Below, in pieces: positions 33,861 through 40,578 of a stretch of DNA of 40,578 nt. Made by a program: the position numbers and the translations under genes. The stretch is from an uncultured Veillonellaceae bacterium (GTDB lineage: Bacteria; Bacillota; Negativicutes; Selenomonadales; Selenomonadaceae). The stretch is taken from NCBI GenBank assembly GCA_902766015.1, contig CACXCC010000097.1, forward strand, positions 1 to 40,578, given 5' to 3'. The notes below the pieces were generated by a model that was given only the letters and a program-made list of their open reading frames with translations, did no database searches and had not been told where the DNA came from. The number at the start of each line of letters is the position of its first letter. Position 1 is the first letter of the stretch.

Positions 33861-35513
33861 TTATTTCAGGACTGCACCCGTGCTTGCGGAAGTCGTGAGT
33901 TTCGCGTAACGGGAAAGGTAACCGGTCTTGATCTTCGGTTCCGGTTTCTTCCAGGCTGCGCGGCGTTTAGCGAGTTCTTCGTCGCTGACTTCGAGTTCGA
34001 GTTTACGGTTCGGGATATCGATGCTGATGATATCACCGTCTTCAATCAGAGCGATCGGTCCGCCTTCCATAGCTTCCGGCGAAATATGTCCGATGCACGC
34101 GCCTTGGCTGGCACCGCTGAAACGTCCGTCTGTAATCAGGCCGACTTTGAGACCCATGCCCGTGATAACGGCAGTCGGATTGAGCATTTCCTGCATGCCC
34201 GGACCGCCTTTCGGACCTTCGTAGCGGATAACAACGACGTCGCCGTCATGGATTTCACCGGCCATAATGGCATTGACGCCGGCTTCCTCGGAACTGTAGC
34301 ACTTTGCCTTGCCTTTGTAGACGAGCATGTCTTCACTGACGGCGGAAGCTTTGACAACGGCGTAATCCGGTGCGAGATTGCCGTGCAGGATCGCGATACC
34401 GCCTTCTTTGCGGTACGGTTCTTCAACGCTGTGGATGACATTGCGGTCGAGAACTTCGGCGTTTTCGATGCGGTCTTTGACCGTACCCGTGACCGTCAAA
34501 GCGTCAAGATGGATGAGGCCTTTCTTCGACAGTTCGTGCATGACAGCCGGGATACCGCCCGCTTCGTTGAGGTCCGTCATATGATGTTTGCCAGCCGGGC
34601 TGAGTTTCGTGATGTACGGCGTACGGCGGCTGATTTCGTCAAACAGCGGAGCCGGGATTTCGATGCCGGCTTCGTGTGCGATTGCCGTGAGATGAAGGAC
34701 CGTATTGGACGAACCGCCGATACCCATGTCAACCGTGATCGCGTTTTCGAATGCTTCACGCGTCATGATATCACGCGGTTTGATATCTTTCTTGATGAGG
34801 TCCATAACGACTTCACCGGCGCGTTTTGCGAGGAGTCGACGTGCGCCCGTATAAGCCGCCGGAATCGTGCCGTTGCCCGGGAGCCCCATGCCGAGAACTT
34901 CGGTGAGCGAGTTCATCGTATTTGCCGTAAAGAGACCCGCGCAGGATCCGCAACCGGGGCAGACATGCGCTTCGAGGTCAGCCATTTCGTTCGCGTCAAT
35001 TTTGCCTGCGGCAAAAGCGCCTGCTGCCTCGAATGCCTGACTGACACTGACGTCACGTCCGTGGAAACGTCCCGGGAGCATCGGACCGCCGCTGACAACA
35101 ACAGTCGGGATGTTCAGGCGTGCAGCCGCCATGAGCATGCCCGGGACGATTTTATCGCAGTTCGGGATGAGTACCAGTCCGTCAAAACCTGACGCCATGG
35201 CAACGGCTTCGATGGAGTCGGCGATGAGTTCGCGGCTTGCGAGCGAGAATTTCATGCCCGTGTGACCCATGGCGATACCGTCGCAGACACCGATCGCCGG
35301 GAATTCCATCGGCGTACCGCCTGCGGCAGCGACACCGAGTTTTGCGGCCTGTGCAATGTCACGCAGCAGGATATGACCCGGAATAATCTCGTTGAACGAG
35401 TTGCAAATACCGATTAACGGCTTCTTCAAATCTTCCGGCCCGAAACCGTCAGCGTAAAACAGTGAGCGGTGTGCGCAACGTGTCGCGCCTTTTTTGACGA
35501 TGTCACTTCTCAT
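33861..35513 (-). CDS. ilvD: Dihydroxy-acid dehydratase
   Basis: It dehydrates 2,3-dihydroxy acids to 2-oxo acids in isoleucine and valine synthesis, using an iron-sulfur cluster. The 550-residue protein shows [20 protein letters not shown] and [17 protein letters not shown], which carry the cluster cysteines, and [20 protein letters not shown] near the C-terminus. It is full length. AGGAGAG precedes the ATG. It stands alone, without ilvB, ilvC or leu genes. It has its own promoter and a leader with a terminator-like hairpin, then a strong terminator after it. Confidence 0.97.
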   Translation of the reverse strand: MRSDIVKKGATRCAHRSLFYADGFGPEDLKKPLIGICNSFNEIIPGHILLRDIAQAAKLGVAAAGGTPMEFPAIGVCDGIAMGHTGMKFSLASRELIADSIEAVAMASGFDGLVLIPNCDKIVPGMLMAAARLNIPTVVVSGGPMLPGRFHGRDVSVSQAFEAAGAFAAGKIDANEMADLEAHVCPGCGSCAGLFTANTMNSLTEVLGMGLPGNGTIPAAYTGARRLLAKRAGEVVMDLIKKDIKPRDIMTREAFENAITVDMGIGGSSNTVLHLTAIAHEAGIEIPAPLFDEISRRTPYITKLSPAGKHHMTDLNEAGGIPAVMHELSKKGLIHLDALTVTGTVKDRIENAEVLDRNVIHSVEEPYRKEGGIAILHGNLAPDYAVVKASAVSEDMLVYKGKAKCYSSEEAGVNAIMAGEIHDGDVVVIRYEGPKGGPGMQEMLNPTAVITGMGLKVGLITDGRFSGASQGACIGHISPEAMEGGPIALIEDGDIISIDIPNRKLELEVSDEELAKRRAAWKKPEPKIKTGYLSRYAKLTTSASTGAVLK

Positions 35514-35538
35514 AAAATATCCACTCTCCTAACGTAGC

Positions 35539-35599
35539 AAAAAATAAGCCGGAACCGCTTCGTCTCTTGCAAACGTACAATTGACGCCCATGTTCCGGC
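35539..35599 (-). promoter_or_regulatory. ilvD leader with terminator-like hairpin
   Basis: On the minus strand GCCGGAAC (35599-35592) pairs with GTTCCGGC (35555-35548) and is followed by TTATTTTTT. It lies inside the transcribed leader, about 26 bases before the ilvD start. It could attenuate ilvD transcription, end recN read-through, or both. I saw no T-box sequence here and no branched-chain-rich leader peptide. Confidence 0.6.
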
Positions 35600-35610
35600 G
35601 GGTAGTATTC

Positions 35611-35639
35611 ATTTTAGCGTATTTTTCGTGTTTATTCAA
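35611..35639 (-). promoter_or_regulatory. ilvD promoter
   Basis: TTGAAT (35639-35634) and TAAAAT (35616-35611) are 17 bases apart on the minus strand, starting 28 bases after the recN stop. Confidence 0.75.
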
Positions 35640-35666
35640 GGGGAACACAGCATAAAATTTACAAGA

Positions 35667-37376
35667 TTACATTTTCGCGAGTTTCTGTTTCTTGACACGG
35701 GCATGGGAAATCATCTCTTTCGCATTACCGAGCGCTGCGGTTGTGAGGTCCGCTCCCGAAGCCATACGCGCGATTTCCTGAATGCGTTCGTGTTCACTGA
35801 GCGGCTGAACATGCGTCATCGCCGTGCCGCCTTCCACGGTTTTGGCGATATAGAGATGCGTATCTGCCATGCAGGCAATCTGCGGTAAATGCGTGATACA
35901 GAGGACTTGACGCCTAACGGCGACCTGAGCGATTCGTTCCGCGACCATTTGCGCCGTTCGTCCGCCGATGCCCGTGTCAATCTCGTCAAATACCATACTT
36001 CCTGCCGCCGTGTCACGTGCCGAGTCAACGGTTTTGATAGCGAGCGCGATACGCGAAAGTTCACCGCCTGACGCGACTTTCTGGAGCGGTTTCGGCGTCT
36101 CGCCGGGATTGGCGGAAAAGAGCAGCGCGATCGTGTCAGCCCCGCGAAGCTGATAGCGTTCCGCCGGTGACACGTCAATCGTGAACACCGCTTTCGGCAT
36201 TCCGAGCGCCGTAATCTGTTCTCCGACGGCTTTATCGAGTTGCTTGGCCGCTTTTTTGCGCGCACGTGTCAACAGATTCGCTTTGCCGCGGACATCTTCC
36301 TCGCGTTCCTGCAGTTTTTTCTCCAGTTCGGCGATGTCGGCGTCATAGTTTTCGATTGCACGGAGTTCCGCGTCAATCTTCTCGAGATACGCGAGCACGT
36401 CATCGGAACTGCCGCCGTATTTTTTCCCGAGTCGATAAAGTACATCGGCACGTGACTGCAGTTGATCGAGGCGCGCGGGATTGAACTCGATATTCTCCGC
36501 ATAATCGCGCACTTCATATGACGCTTCCTGCAGGGAAATGGAGGCGTCCTCGATGATCTTCTGCGCGTTCGCGAGCGTATCATCATAGCGCGAAAGCTCC
36601 TCGAGATTCTTGCGGATGCGGGAAAGCCCGGTAAGGATCCCCTCCCCCGTTTTGCCGCCTCCCTCGAAAATGTCATGCGACTCACTGATATACGAGGCGA
36701 TTTTCTCGGCATGGGAGAGTTTGCGGATTTCGGCTTCGAGCGTTTCGTCCTCATGCGGCTGAATCTGCGCCGCACGGATTTCCTGTGCCTGCCAACGAAG
36801 CATATCGAGGCGCTGGGCGTATTCGCGCGAATCCTGCTGTTTCTCGTCAAAATCTTTTTTCGCCTGCTGCCATGCGCGGTAAGCCTGCTGATATACGTCA
36901 AGCGCATCCTGAACGTCAGCGGATGACTCGTCAACGAGCCGGAACTGGCTGTCTTCTTTTAACAGGCTCAGACTGTCATGCTGACCGTAAACGTCAACGA
37001 GGTGCGCACCGAGCTGTTTAAGGAGCGTCAATGTCACATGACAGCCGTTGACGAGATTGTTATTGCGTCCCGTGCGCAGAATTTGACGCGTAATGATGAG
37101 CGTTCCGTCCTCCGGCTCAATGGCCTGCTCGTCCAGAAATGACTTGAGCGCTTCAGACTCGTCCTCTAACGTAAAGACGGCCTCAACGCGCAGCGAATCA
37201 CAGCCCGTGCGGATTGCATCCGACGAAATCCGGCGTCCGAGAATCGCGCCGAGCGCGTCAATGAGGATTGATTTGCCCGCGCCCGTTTCACCGGTCAGGA
37301 TATTGAGCCCGTCGCCGAACTCAACCTGAACCTGTTTGAGCAGGGCAAAATTCCAAACCGTCAGGGATTTTAACAT
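35667..37376 (-). CDS. recN: DNA repair protein RecN
   Basis: This SMC-like ATPase takes part in double-strand break repair. The 569-residue protein has an N-terminal Walker A (GETGAGKS at 29-36), two coiled-coil arms (about 150-380), the signature VASGGELSRIALAIK and Walker B VFDEIDTGIGG. AGGAGG precedes the ATG. It lies 15 bases after argR and ends the dxs-tlyA-nadK-argR-recN run. No clear terminator of its own follows. Confidence 0.97.
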   Translation of the reverse strand: MLKSLTVWNFALLKQVQVEFGDGLNILTGETGAGKSILIDALGAILGRRISSDAIRTGCDSLRVEAVFTLEDESEALKSFLDEQAIEPEDGTLIITRQILRTGRNNNLVNGCHVTLTLLKQLGAHLVDVYGQHDSLSLLKEDSQFRLVDESSADVQDALDVYQQAYRAWQQAKKDFDEKQQDSREYAQRLDMLRWQAQEIRAAQIQPHEDETLEAEIRKLSHAEKIASYISESHDIFEGGGKTGEGILTGLSRIRKNLEELSRYDDTLANAQKIIEDASISLQEASYEVRDYAENIEFNPARLDQLQSRADVLYRLGKKYGGSSDDVLAYLEKIDAELRAIENYDADIAELEKKLQEREEDVRGKANLLTRARKKAAKQLDKAVGEQITALGMPKAVFTIDVSPAERYQLRGADTIALLFSANPGETPKPLQKVASGGELSRIALAIKTVDSARDTAAGSMVFDEIDTGIGGRTAQMVAERIAQVAVRRQVLCITHLPQIACMADTHLYIAKTVEGGTAMTHVQPLSEHERIQEIARMASGADLTTAALGNAKEMISHARVKKQKLAKM

Positions 37377-37391
37377 AAAGGCAATTCCTCC

Positions 37392-37847
37392 TCACAACGT
37401 GCTGAGGTCTTTGAGCTTTGCCACGATATCCGGCGTCGCTTCTTTCGGCTTGACGACAACGATGATGTTGTCATCGCCCGCGACGGTGCCGATGACTTCG
37501 GGCCATTTTGCATAATCGATCGCGGATGCGACGGTATTGGCTCCGCCCGGCAGCGTTTTGACGACAATGATATTTTCACTCGCATCAATACTGGTCACGC
37601 TGTCGCGAAACAGCCGCGAAATGCGCTCACGGGAAAAGAGGACACTTTCCTGCAACGGCGATGCATAACGGTAGCGCCCGTCTCCGACCGGAACCTTAAT
37701 CAGCATCATTTCCTTGATGTCACGCGAAACAGTCGCCTGTGTGACTTTGATTTTATGTTCGCGTAGGGCAGCGGCGAGTTCTTCCTGGGTTTCGATTTCC
37801 TCGCGCTCGATAATATTTTTAATCATGGCGTGACGCACGCTTTTCAT
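37392..37847 (-). CDS. argR: Arginine repressor ArgR/AhrC
   Basis: The 151-residue regulator has an N-terminal winged helix (about 1-70, with QEELAAALREHKIKVTQATVSRDI) and a C-terminal arginine-binding, oligomerising domain with GTVAGDDNIIVV. It controls arginine synthesis and breakdown genes; none are in this window. It sits between nadK (27 bases) and recN (15 bases), a position conserved in many Bacillota. Confidence 0.96.
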   Translation of the reverse strand: MKSVRHAMIKNIIEREEIETQEELAAALREHKIKVTQATVSRDIKEMMLIKVPVGDGRYRYASPLQESVLFSRERISRLFRDSVTSIDASENIIVVKTLPGGANTVASAIDYAKWPEVIGTVAGDDNIIVVVKPKEATPDIVAKLKDLSTL

Positions 37848-37874
37848 GCTGGTATCCCCCTTTTCGACTACCCC

Positions 37875-38726
37875 TCAGACGTTTTTCCAGAGCTTAGTAC
37901 GCAGGATCTGGTAGTAGTCCTTGTCTTCAAATTTCACGATACGGGCCTGTGCCCGGGATTTCCTGACGATAACCTCGTCTCCCGGCAGCAGGCGGTAACT
38001 TTCCTGACCGTCAAATGTCACAACGATATCCTGATGAATGGCGGCAACTTTAACGTGAACGACATCTTTCTCATCGATAACGATTGGGCGCATGTTGAAC
38101 GTATGCGCGCAAATCGGTGTCAAAACAAGTGCTTTGACAATCGGATTCATAATCGGCCCGCCCGCGGAAAGCGAATACGCCGTCGACCCCGTCGGCGACG
38201 AAATAATGAGTCCGTCCGCCTGATAATCGATGAGATGCGTTTTATTAATCCGCAAACCGAGACGCAGCATACGCGAAACGCCGCCTTTGGCGATGACAAC
38301 GTCATTGATCGCATGACCGAGGAAACGTTTGTGACCGCCCGAATTGACAAATCCCGACAGGAGCAGACGATGCTCGATGCGGTAATCACCCGTATAAATT
38401 TTATTCAATTTCGTCTCGAGTTCGTCAAGCTCGATATCCGCCATAAAACCGAGTGTACCGATATTGATCCCGCAAACGGGAACGGATCGTGTCCCGTAAC
38501 TGCGGCAGACGCCGAGAAGTGTCCCGTCGCCGCCGATGGAAAGAGCCATGTCGGCAGGCTCGCGCCAAATATTTTCGACACCGTAGCGTTCCCGGCGAAA
38601 AAACCGCGATTCATCCTTCGGCAAAATCAGCCGGACCGGTTTATCGGCAAAAAAGGCGAAGATGCGCTCGAGGACGAGCGGCGCTTCTTTCTTGCCGATA
38701 TTCGGATAAACGGCGATCGTCTTCAT
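37875..38726 (-). CDS. nadK: NAD kinase
   Basis: It phosphorylates NAD to NADP. The 283-residue protein has the GGDGT nucleotide motif at 65-69, the NDVVI segment and SPTGSTAYSLSAGGP, all typical of the family. It lies between tlyA and argR with short gaps and is presumably cotranscribed. Confidence 0.97.
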   Translation of the reverse strand: MKTIAVYPNIGKKEAPLVLERIFAFFADKPVRLILPKDESRFFRRERYGVENIWREPADMALSIGGDGTLLGVCRSYGTRSVPVCGINIGTLGFMADIELDELETKLNKIYTGDYRIEHRLLLSGFVNSGGHKRFLGHAINDVVIAKGGVSRMLRLGLRINKTHLIDYQADGLIISSPTGSTAYSLSAGGPIMNPIVKALVLTPICAHTFNMRPIVIDEKDVVHVKVAAIHQDIVVTFDGQESYRLLPGDEVIVRKSRAQARIVKFEDKDYYQILRTKLWKNV

Positions 38727-38756
38727 CGTATCCCTCCTATTCCGAATAGCATCGGC

Positions 38757-39566
38757 TCAGTGATCCAAATCGGCATGAGCATCACGGACGACCGTAACAA
38801 TATCATCTTCGCTCACGTCATCGGGCGCGTTTTCCGCTTTGCCGAGACGTACGAGGTACTCGATATTGCCCTCGGGACCTTTGACCGGCGAATACGTCAG
38901 TGCCTCGACATGAAAACCGAGACTGCGCGCAAACGCGAGCACCGTGCGGATAACTTCCTCATGGATCTTCGGATCGCGTACAACGCCCTTTTTACCGACG
39001 TGTTCACGTCCCGCTTCAAACTGCGGCTTAATGAGCGCGACGATTTCCCCTTCCGGCTGAAGAAGCGTCCACGCGACAGGCAGGACTTTCGTCAGGGAAA
39101 TAAACGCAACGTCAATCGACGCGAAATCGAGCAGCTGACCGATCATTTCCGGCGTTACATTACGGATATTCGTGCGTTCCATATTGACAACGCGCTCATC
39201 CGTGCGCAGTTTCCACGCGAGTTGACCGTAACCGACGTCAATCGCAAACACTTTGACGGCACCGTTCTGCAGCATGCAGTCCGTAAATCCGCCCGTTGAC
39301 GCGCCGATATCCGCCGCGGCTTTTCCCGCAAGCGTCACGCCGAATTCCTTCATCGCCTTCTCAAGTTTGAGTCCGCCGCGGCTGACATACGGGATGTCAT
39401 GACCGAGCAGGCGGATTTTCGCCTCCGGTTTGACCATCGTGCCGGCTTTGTCAATTTTCTGTTCGTCAACGAGGACTTCACCGGCCATAATCATGCGCTT
39501 TGCGCGTTCGCGGCTGCCGGCAAGTCCGCGCTCGACGAGCAGCGTATCGAGTCGTTCTTTTGCCAT
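38757..39566 (-). CDS. tlyA: TlyA-family rRNA methyltransferase
   Basis: The N-terminal S4 RNA-binding domain (about 1-65, RLDTLLVERGLAGSRERAKRMI) precedes an FtsJ-like methyltransferase domain. That domain has the SAM motif ADIGASTGGFTDCMLQNGA and DVAFISLTKVLP. Relatives 2'-O-methylate 16S and 23S rRNA and are often annotated as hemolysin. At 269 residues it is full length. It starts 3 bases after the dxs stop, so translation is probably coupled. Confidence 0.95.
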   Translation of the reverse strand: MAKERLDTLLVERGLAGSRERAKRMIMAGEVLVDEQKIDKAGTMVKPEAKIRLLGHDIPYVSRGGLKLEKAMKEFGVTLAGKAAADIGASTGGFTDCMLQNGAVKVFAIDVGYGQLAWKLRTDERVVNMERTNIRNVTPEMIGQLLDFASIDVAFISLTKVLPVAWTLLQPEGEIVALIKPQFEAGREHVGKKGVVRDPKIHEEVIRTVLAFARSLGFHVEALTYSPVKGPEGNIEYLVRLGKAENAPDDVSEDDIVTVVRDAHADLDH

Positions 39567-39569
39567 TCC

Positions 39570-40578
39570 TTATACCTTCTCCGTATCGTGATTCAGGCGT
39601 TCCGTAATGCTTTGGGCCATCTGCTCCGGCAAAAGTCCGCAGTCTTCGAGTTCTTCGTCCTGCGTTCCCTGCTCGATAAAGCGGTCCGGAATACCAAAAC
39701 GCAGCAAAGGACAAGTCAGGTCAAGATCGGCAAGCGCTTCCGCGACAGCGGAGCCGAAGCCGCCGGCGAGAACATTTTCCTCCATCGTAATGAGGAGTTT
39801 TGCCTGATTTGCCATTTGCGTCAATACTTTCGTGTCAAGCGGTTTGACAAAGCGCATATTAACGACAGCGGCTTTGATGCCCTGTTTTTCGAGAATATCC
39901 GCAGTTTTGACGGCCTTATCAACCATCGTACCGACGGCGAGAATCGCGAGATCCCCTTTCGGTCGAAGCACTTCGGCCTTGCCGACGGGAACACCCGTAA
40001 AGCCCTCCGAAAGCGGCACGCCGAGTCCCGCGCCGCGCGGATAGCGTATGGCGGTCGGTGACGGCATTTTGACGGCAGTTGAGAGCATTTGACGCAGTTC
40101 TTCTTCGTCTTTCGGCACGAAAACCGTCATATGCGGCATTTCGCGCAAATACGAGAGGTCAAAAACGCCGTGATGCGTCGGACCGTCCGCCCCGACGAGT
40201 CCGCCGCGGTCAAGACAGATCGTCACGGGGAGATTCTGCAGGCAGACATCGTGAATCATCTGGTCATACGCGCGTTGCGCAAACGTTGAATACAGGGCAA
40301 TAACCGGATGTTTTCCGCCCGCGGCAAGTCCTGCGGCGAGCGTCATGGCGTGTTCCTCGGCGATACCGACATCGAACATGCGTTTCGGATACGCTTTTCC
40401 GAACGCTTTGAGTCCCGTGCCGCTTTGCATGGCCGCCGTGATCACGACAATATCTTTATTGTCTTTGGCAAGATCGATGAGTGCCTGACTGAATACGGAC
40501 GTATACGACGGCGCGCAGACTTTCTTTGCACCTTTGCCTGTTTTCGTGTCAAATTTGCCGACCCCATGGAATTTATCC
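39570..40578 (-). CDS. dxs: 1-deoxy-D-xylulose-5-phosphate synthase, C-terminal part
   Basis: The gene runs off the right edge; about 335 C-terminal residues are present. They start DKFHGVGKFDTKTGKG and include FDVGIAEEHAMTLAAGLAAGGKHP, DRGGLVGADGPTHHG and RYPRGAG. These are typical of the central and C-terminal transketolase-like domains of Dxs. It makes the first intermediate of the non-mevalonate isoprenoid pathway and of thiamine and pyridoxal synthesis. The apparent ATG at 40445 is internal, because homology continues to the window edge. Confidence 0.97.
   Translation of the reverse strand, partial: DKFHGVGKFDTKTGKGAKKVCAPSYTSVFSQALIDLAKDNKDIVVITAAMQSGTGLKAFGKAYPKRMFDVGIAEEHAMTLAAGLAAGGKHPVIALYSTFAQRAYDQMIHDVCLQNLPVTICLDRGGLVGADGPTHHGVFDLSYLREMPHMTVFVPKDEEELRQMLSTAVKMPSPTAIRYPRGAGLGVPLSEGFTGVPVGKAEVLRPKGDLAILAVGTMVDKAVKTADILEKQGIKAAVVNMRFVKPLDTKVLTQMANQAKLLITMEENVLAGGFGSAVAEALADLDLTCPLLRFGIPDRFIEQGTQDEELEDCGLLPEQMAQSITERLNHDTEKV

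Noticed and set aside
33837-35192. Long plus-strand frame opposite ilvD
   Set aside because: It is a shadow of ilvD, with no homology or ribosome binding site.
35519-35581. Short leader peptide before ilvD (about 20 codons, ending in YFLLR)
   Set aside because: It has no ribosome binding site and few Ile, Val or Leu codons, so it does not look like a branched-chain attenuator peptide.
37830-39299. Long plus-strand frame spanning nadK and part of tlyA
   Set aside because: It crosses two certain minus-strand genes and has no family resemblance.
1-40578. CRISPR arrays, tRNA or rRNA genes, insertion sequences
   Set aside because: I found no regularly spaced repeats, cloverleaf sequences, rRNA motifs or transposase genes in either strand.

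Overview
The window reads as a chromosomal segment of a Gram-type-variable Bacillota. The evidence is a threonine T-box before thrS, an FMN riboswitch before a ribD-ribE-ribBA-ribH operon, an L20-type attenuated infC-rpmI-rplT operon, and the dxs-tlyA-nadK-argR-recN order. Base composition, codon use and the large c-di-GMP genes would suit Negativicutes (Megasphaera/Dialister-like), but that placement is inference. I saw no rRNA, tRNA, CRISPR array, transposase, phage gene or replication origin.

Layout. 1-342: start of a UPF0173 metallo-hydrolase. 439-9584: three co-directional minus-strand genes for cyclic-di-GMP turnover. They encode a membrane GGDEF-PAS protein, a 1697-residue PAS/GGDEF/EAL protein and a 1012-residue EAL protein; their second-messenger motifs add up to two intact GGDEF and two intact EAL domains. 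9585-11649: a plus-strand polysaccharide deacetylase whose 5' end appears lost. Both genes flanking 9585-9726 lack a normal start, which suggests a deletion junction or an assembly join. 11846-13369: thiamine pyrophosphokinase and a SpoU-family RNA methyltransferase, convergent. 13473-17120: rplT, rpmI, infC and thrS with their leaders, then a YneA-like LysM protein whose promoter contains a LexA-box-like sequence. 17808-20779: an altronate-dehydratase-family enzyme, a YczE-like membrane protein and a HIT protein, all plus strand. 20883-26211: Hsp33, then the riboflavin operon with a YfcE phosphodiesterase at its end. 26214-31867: a small unknown protein, a macrodomain protein, a VWA protein, a Tat-type metallo-hydrolase, a fructosamine-kinase family protein and an aminotransferase. 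31956-32199: a large nested palindromic element. 32216-35513: murB, trmL and ilvD. 35667-40578: recN, argR, nadK, tlyA and the end of dxs.

How the genes work together. Translation genes (thrS, infC, rpmI, rplT) form adjacent but separately initiated units: thrS responds to uncharged tRNA-Thr, and infC appears to be controlled by a leader terminator and an AUU start codon. The rib genes form a complete riboflavin pathway under FMN feedback. The VWA and macrodomain proteins are a plausible ADP-ribose/stress pair. The c-di-GMP genes probably act as one signalling unit.

The observations most worth checking are the 9.6 kb junction, the modular expansion of the c-di-GMP proteins, the LexA-like site before the YneA-like gene, the VWA-macrodomain pair and the 175-bp nested palindrome.
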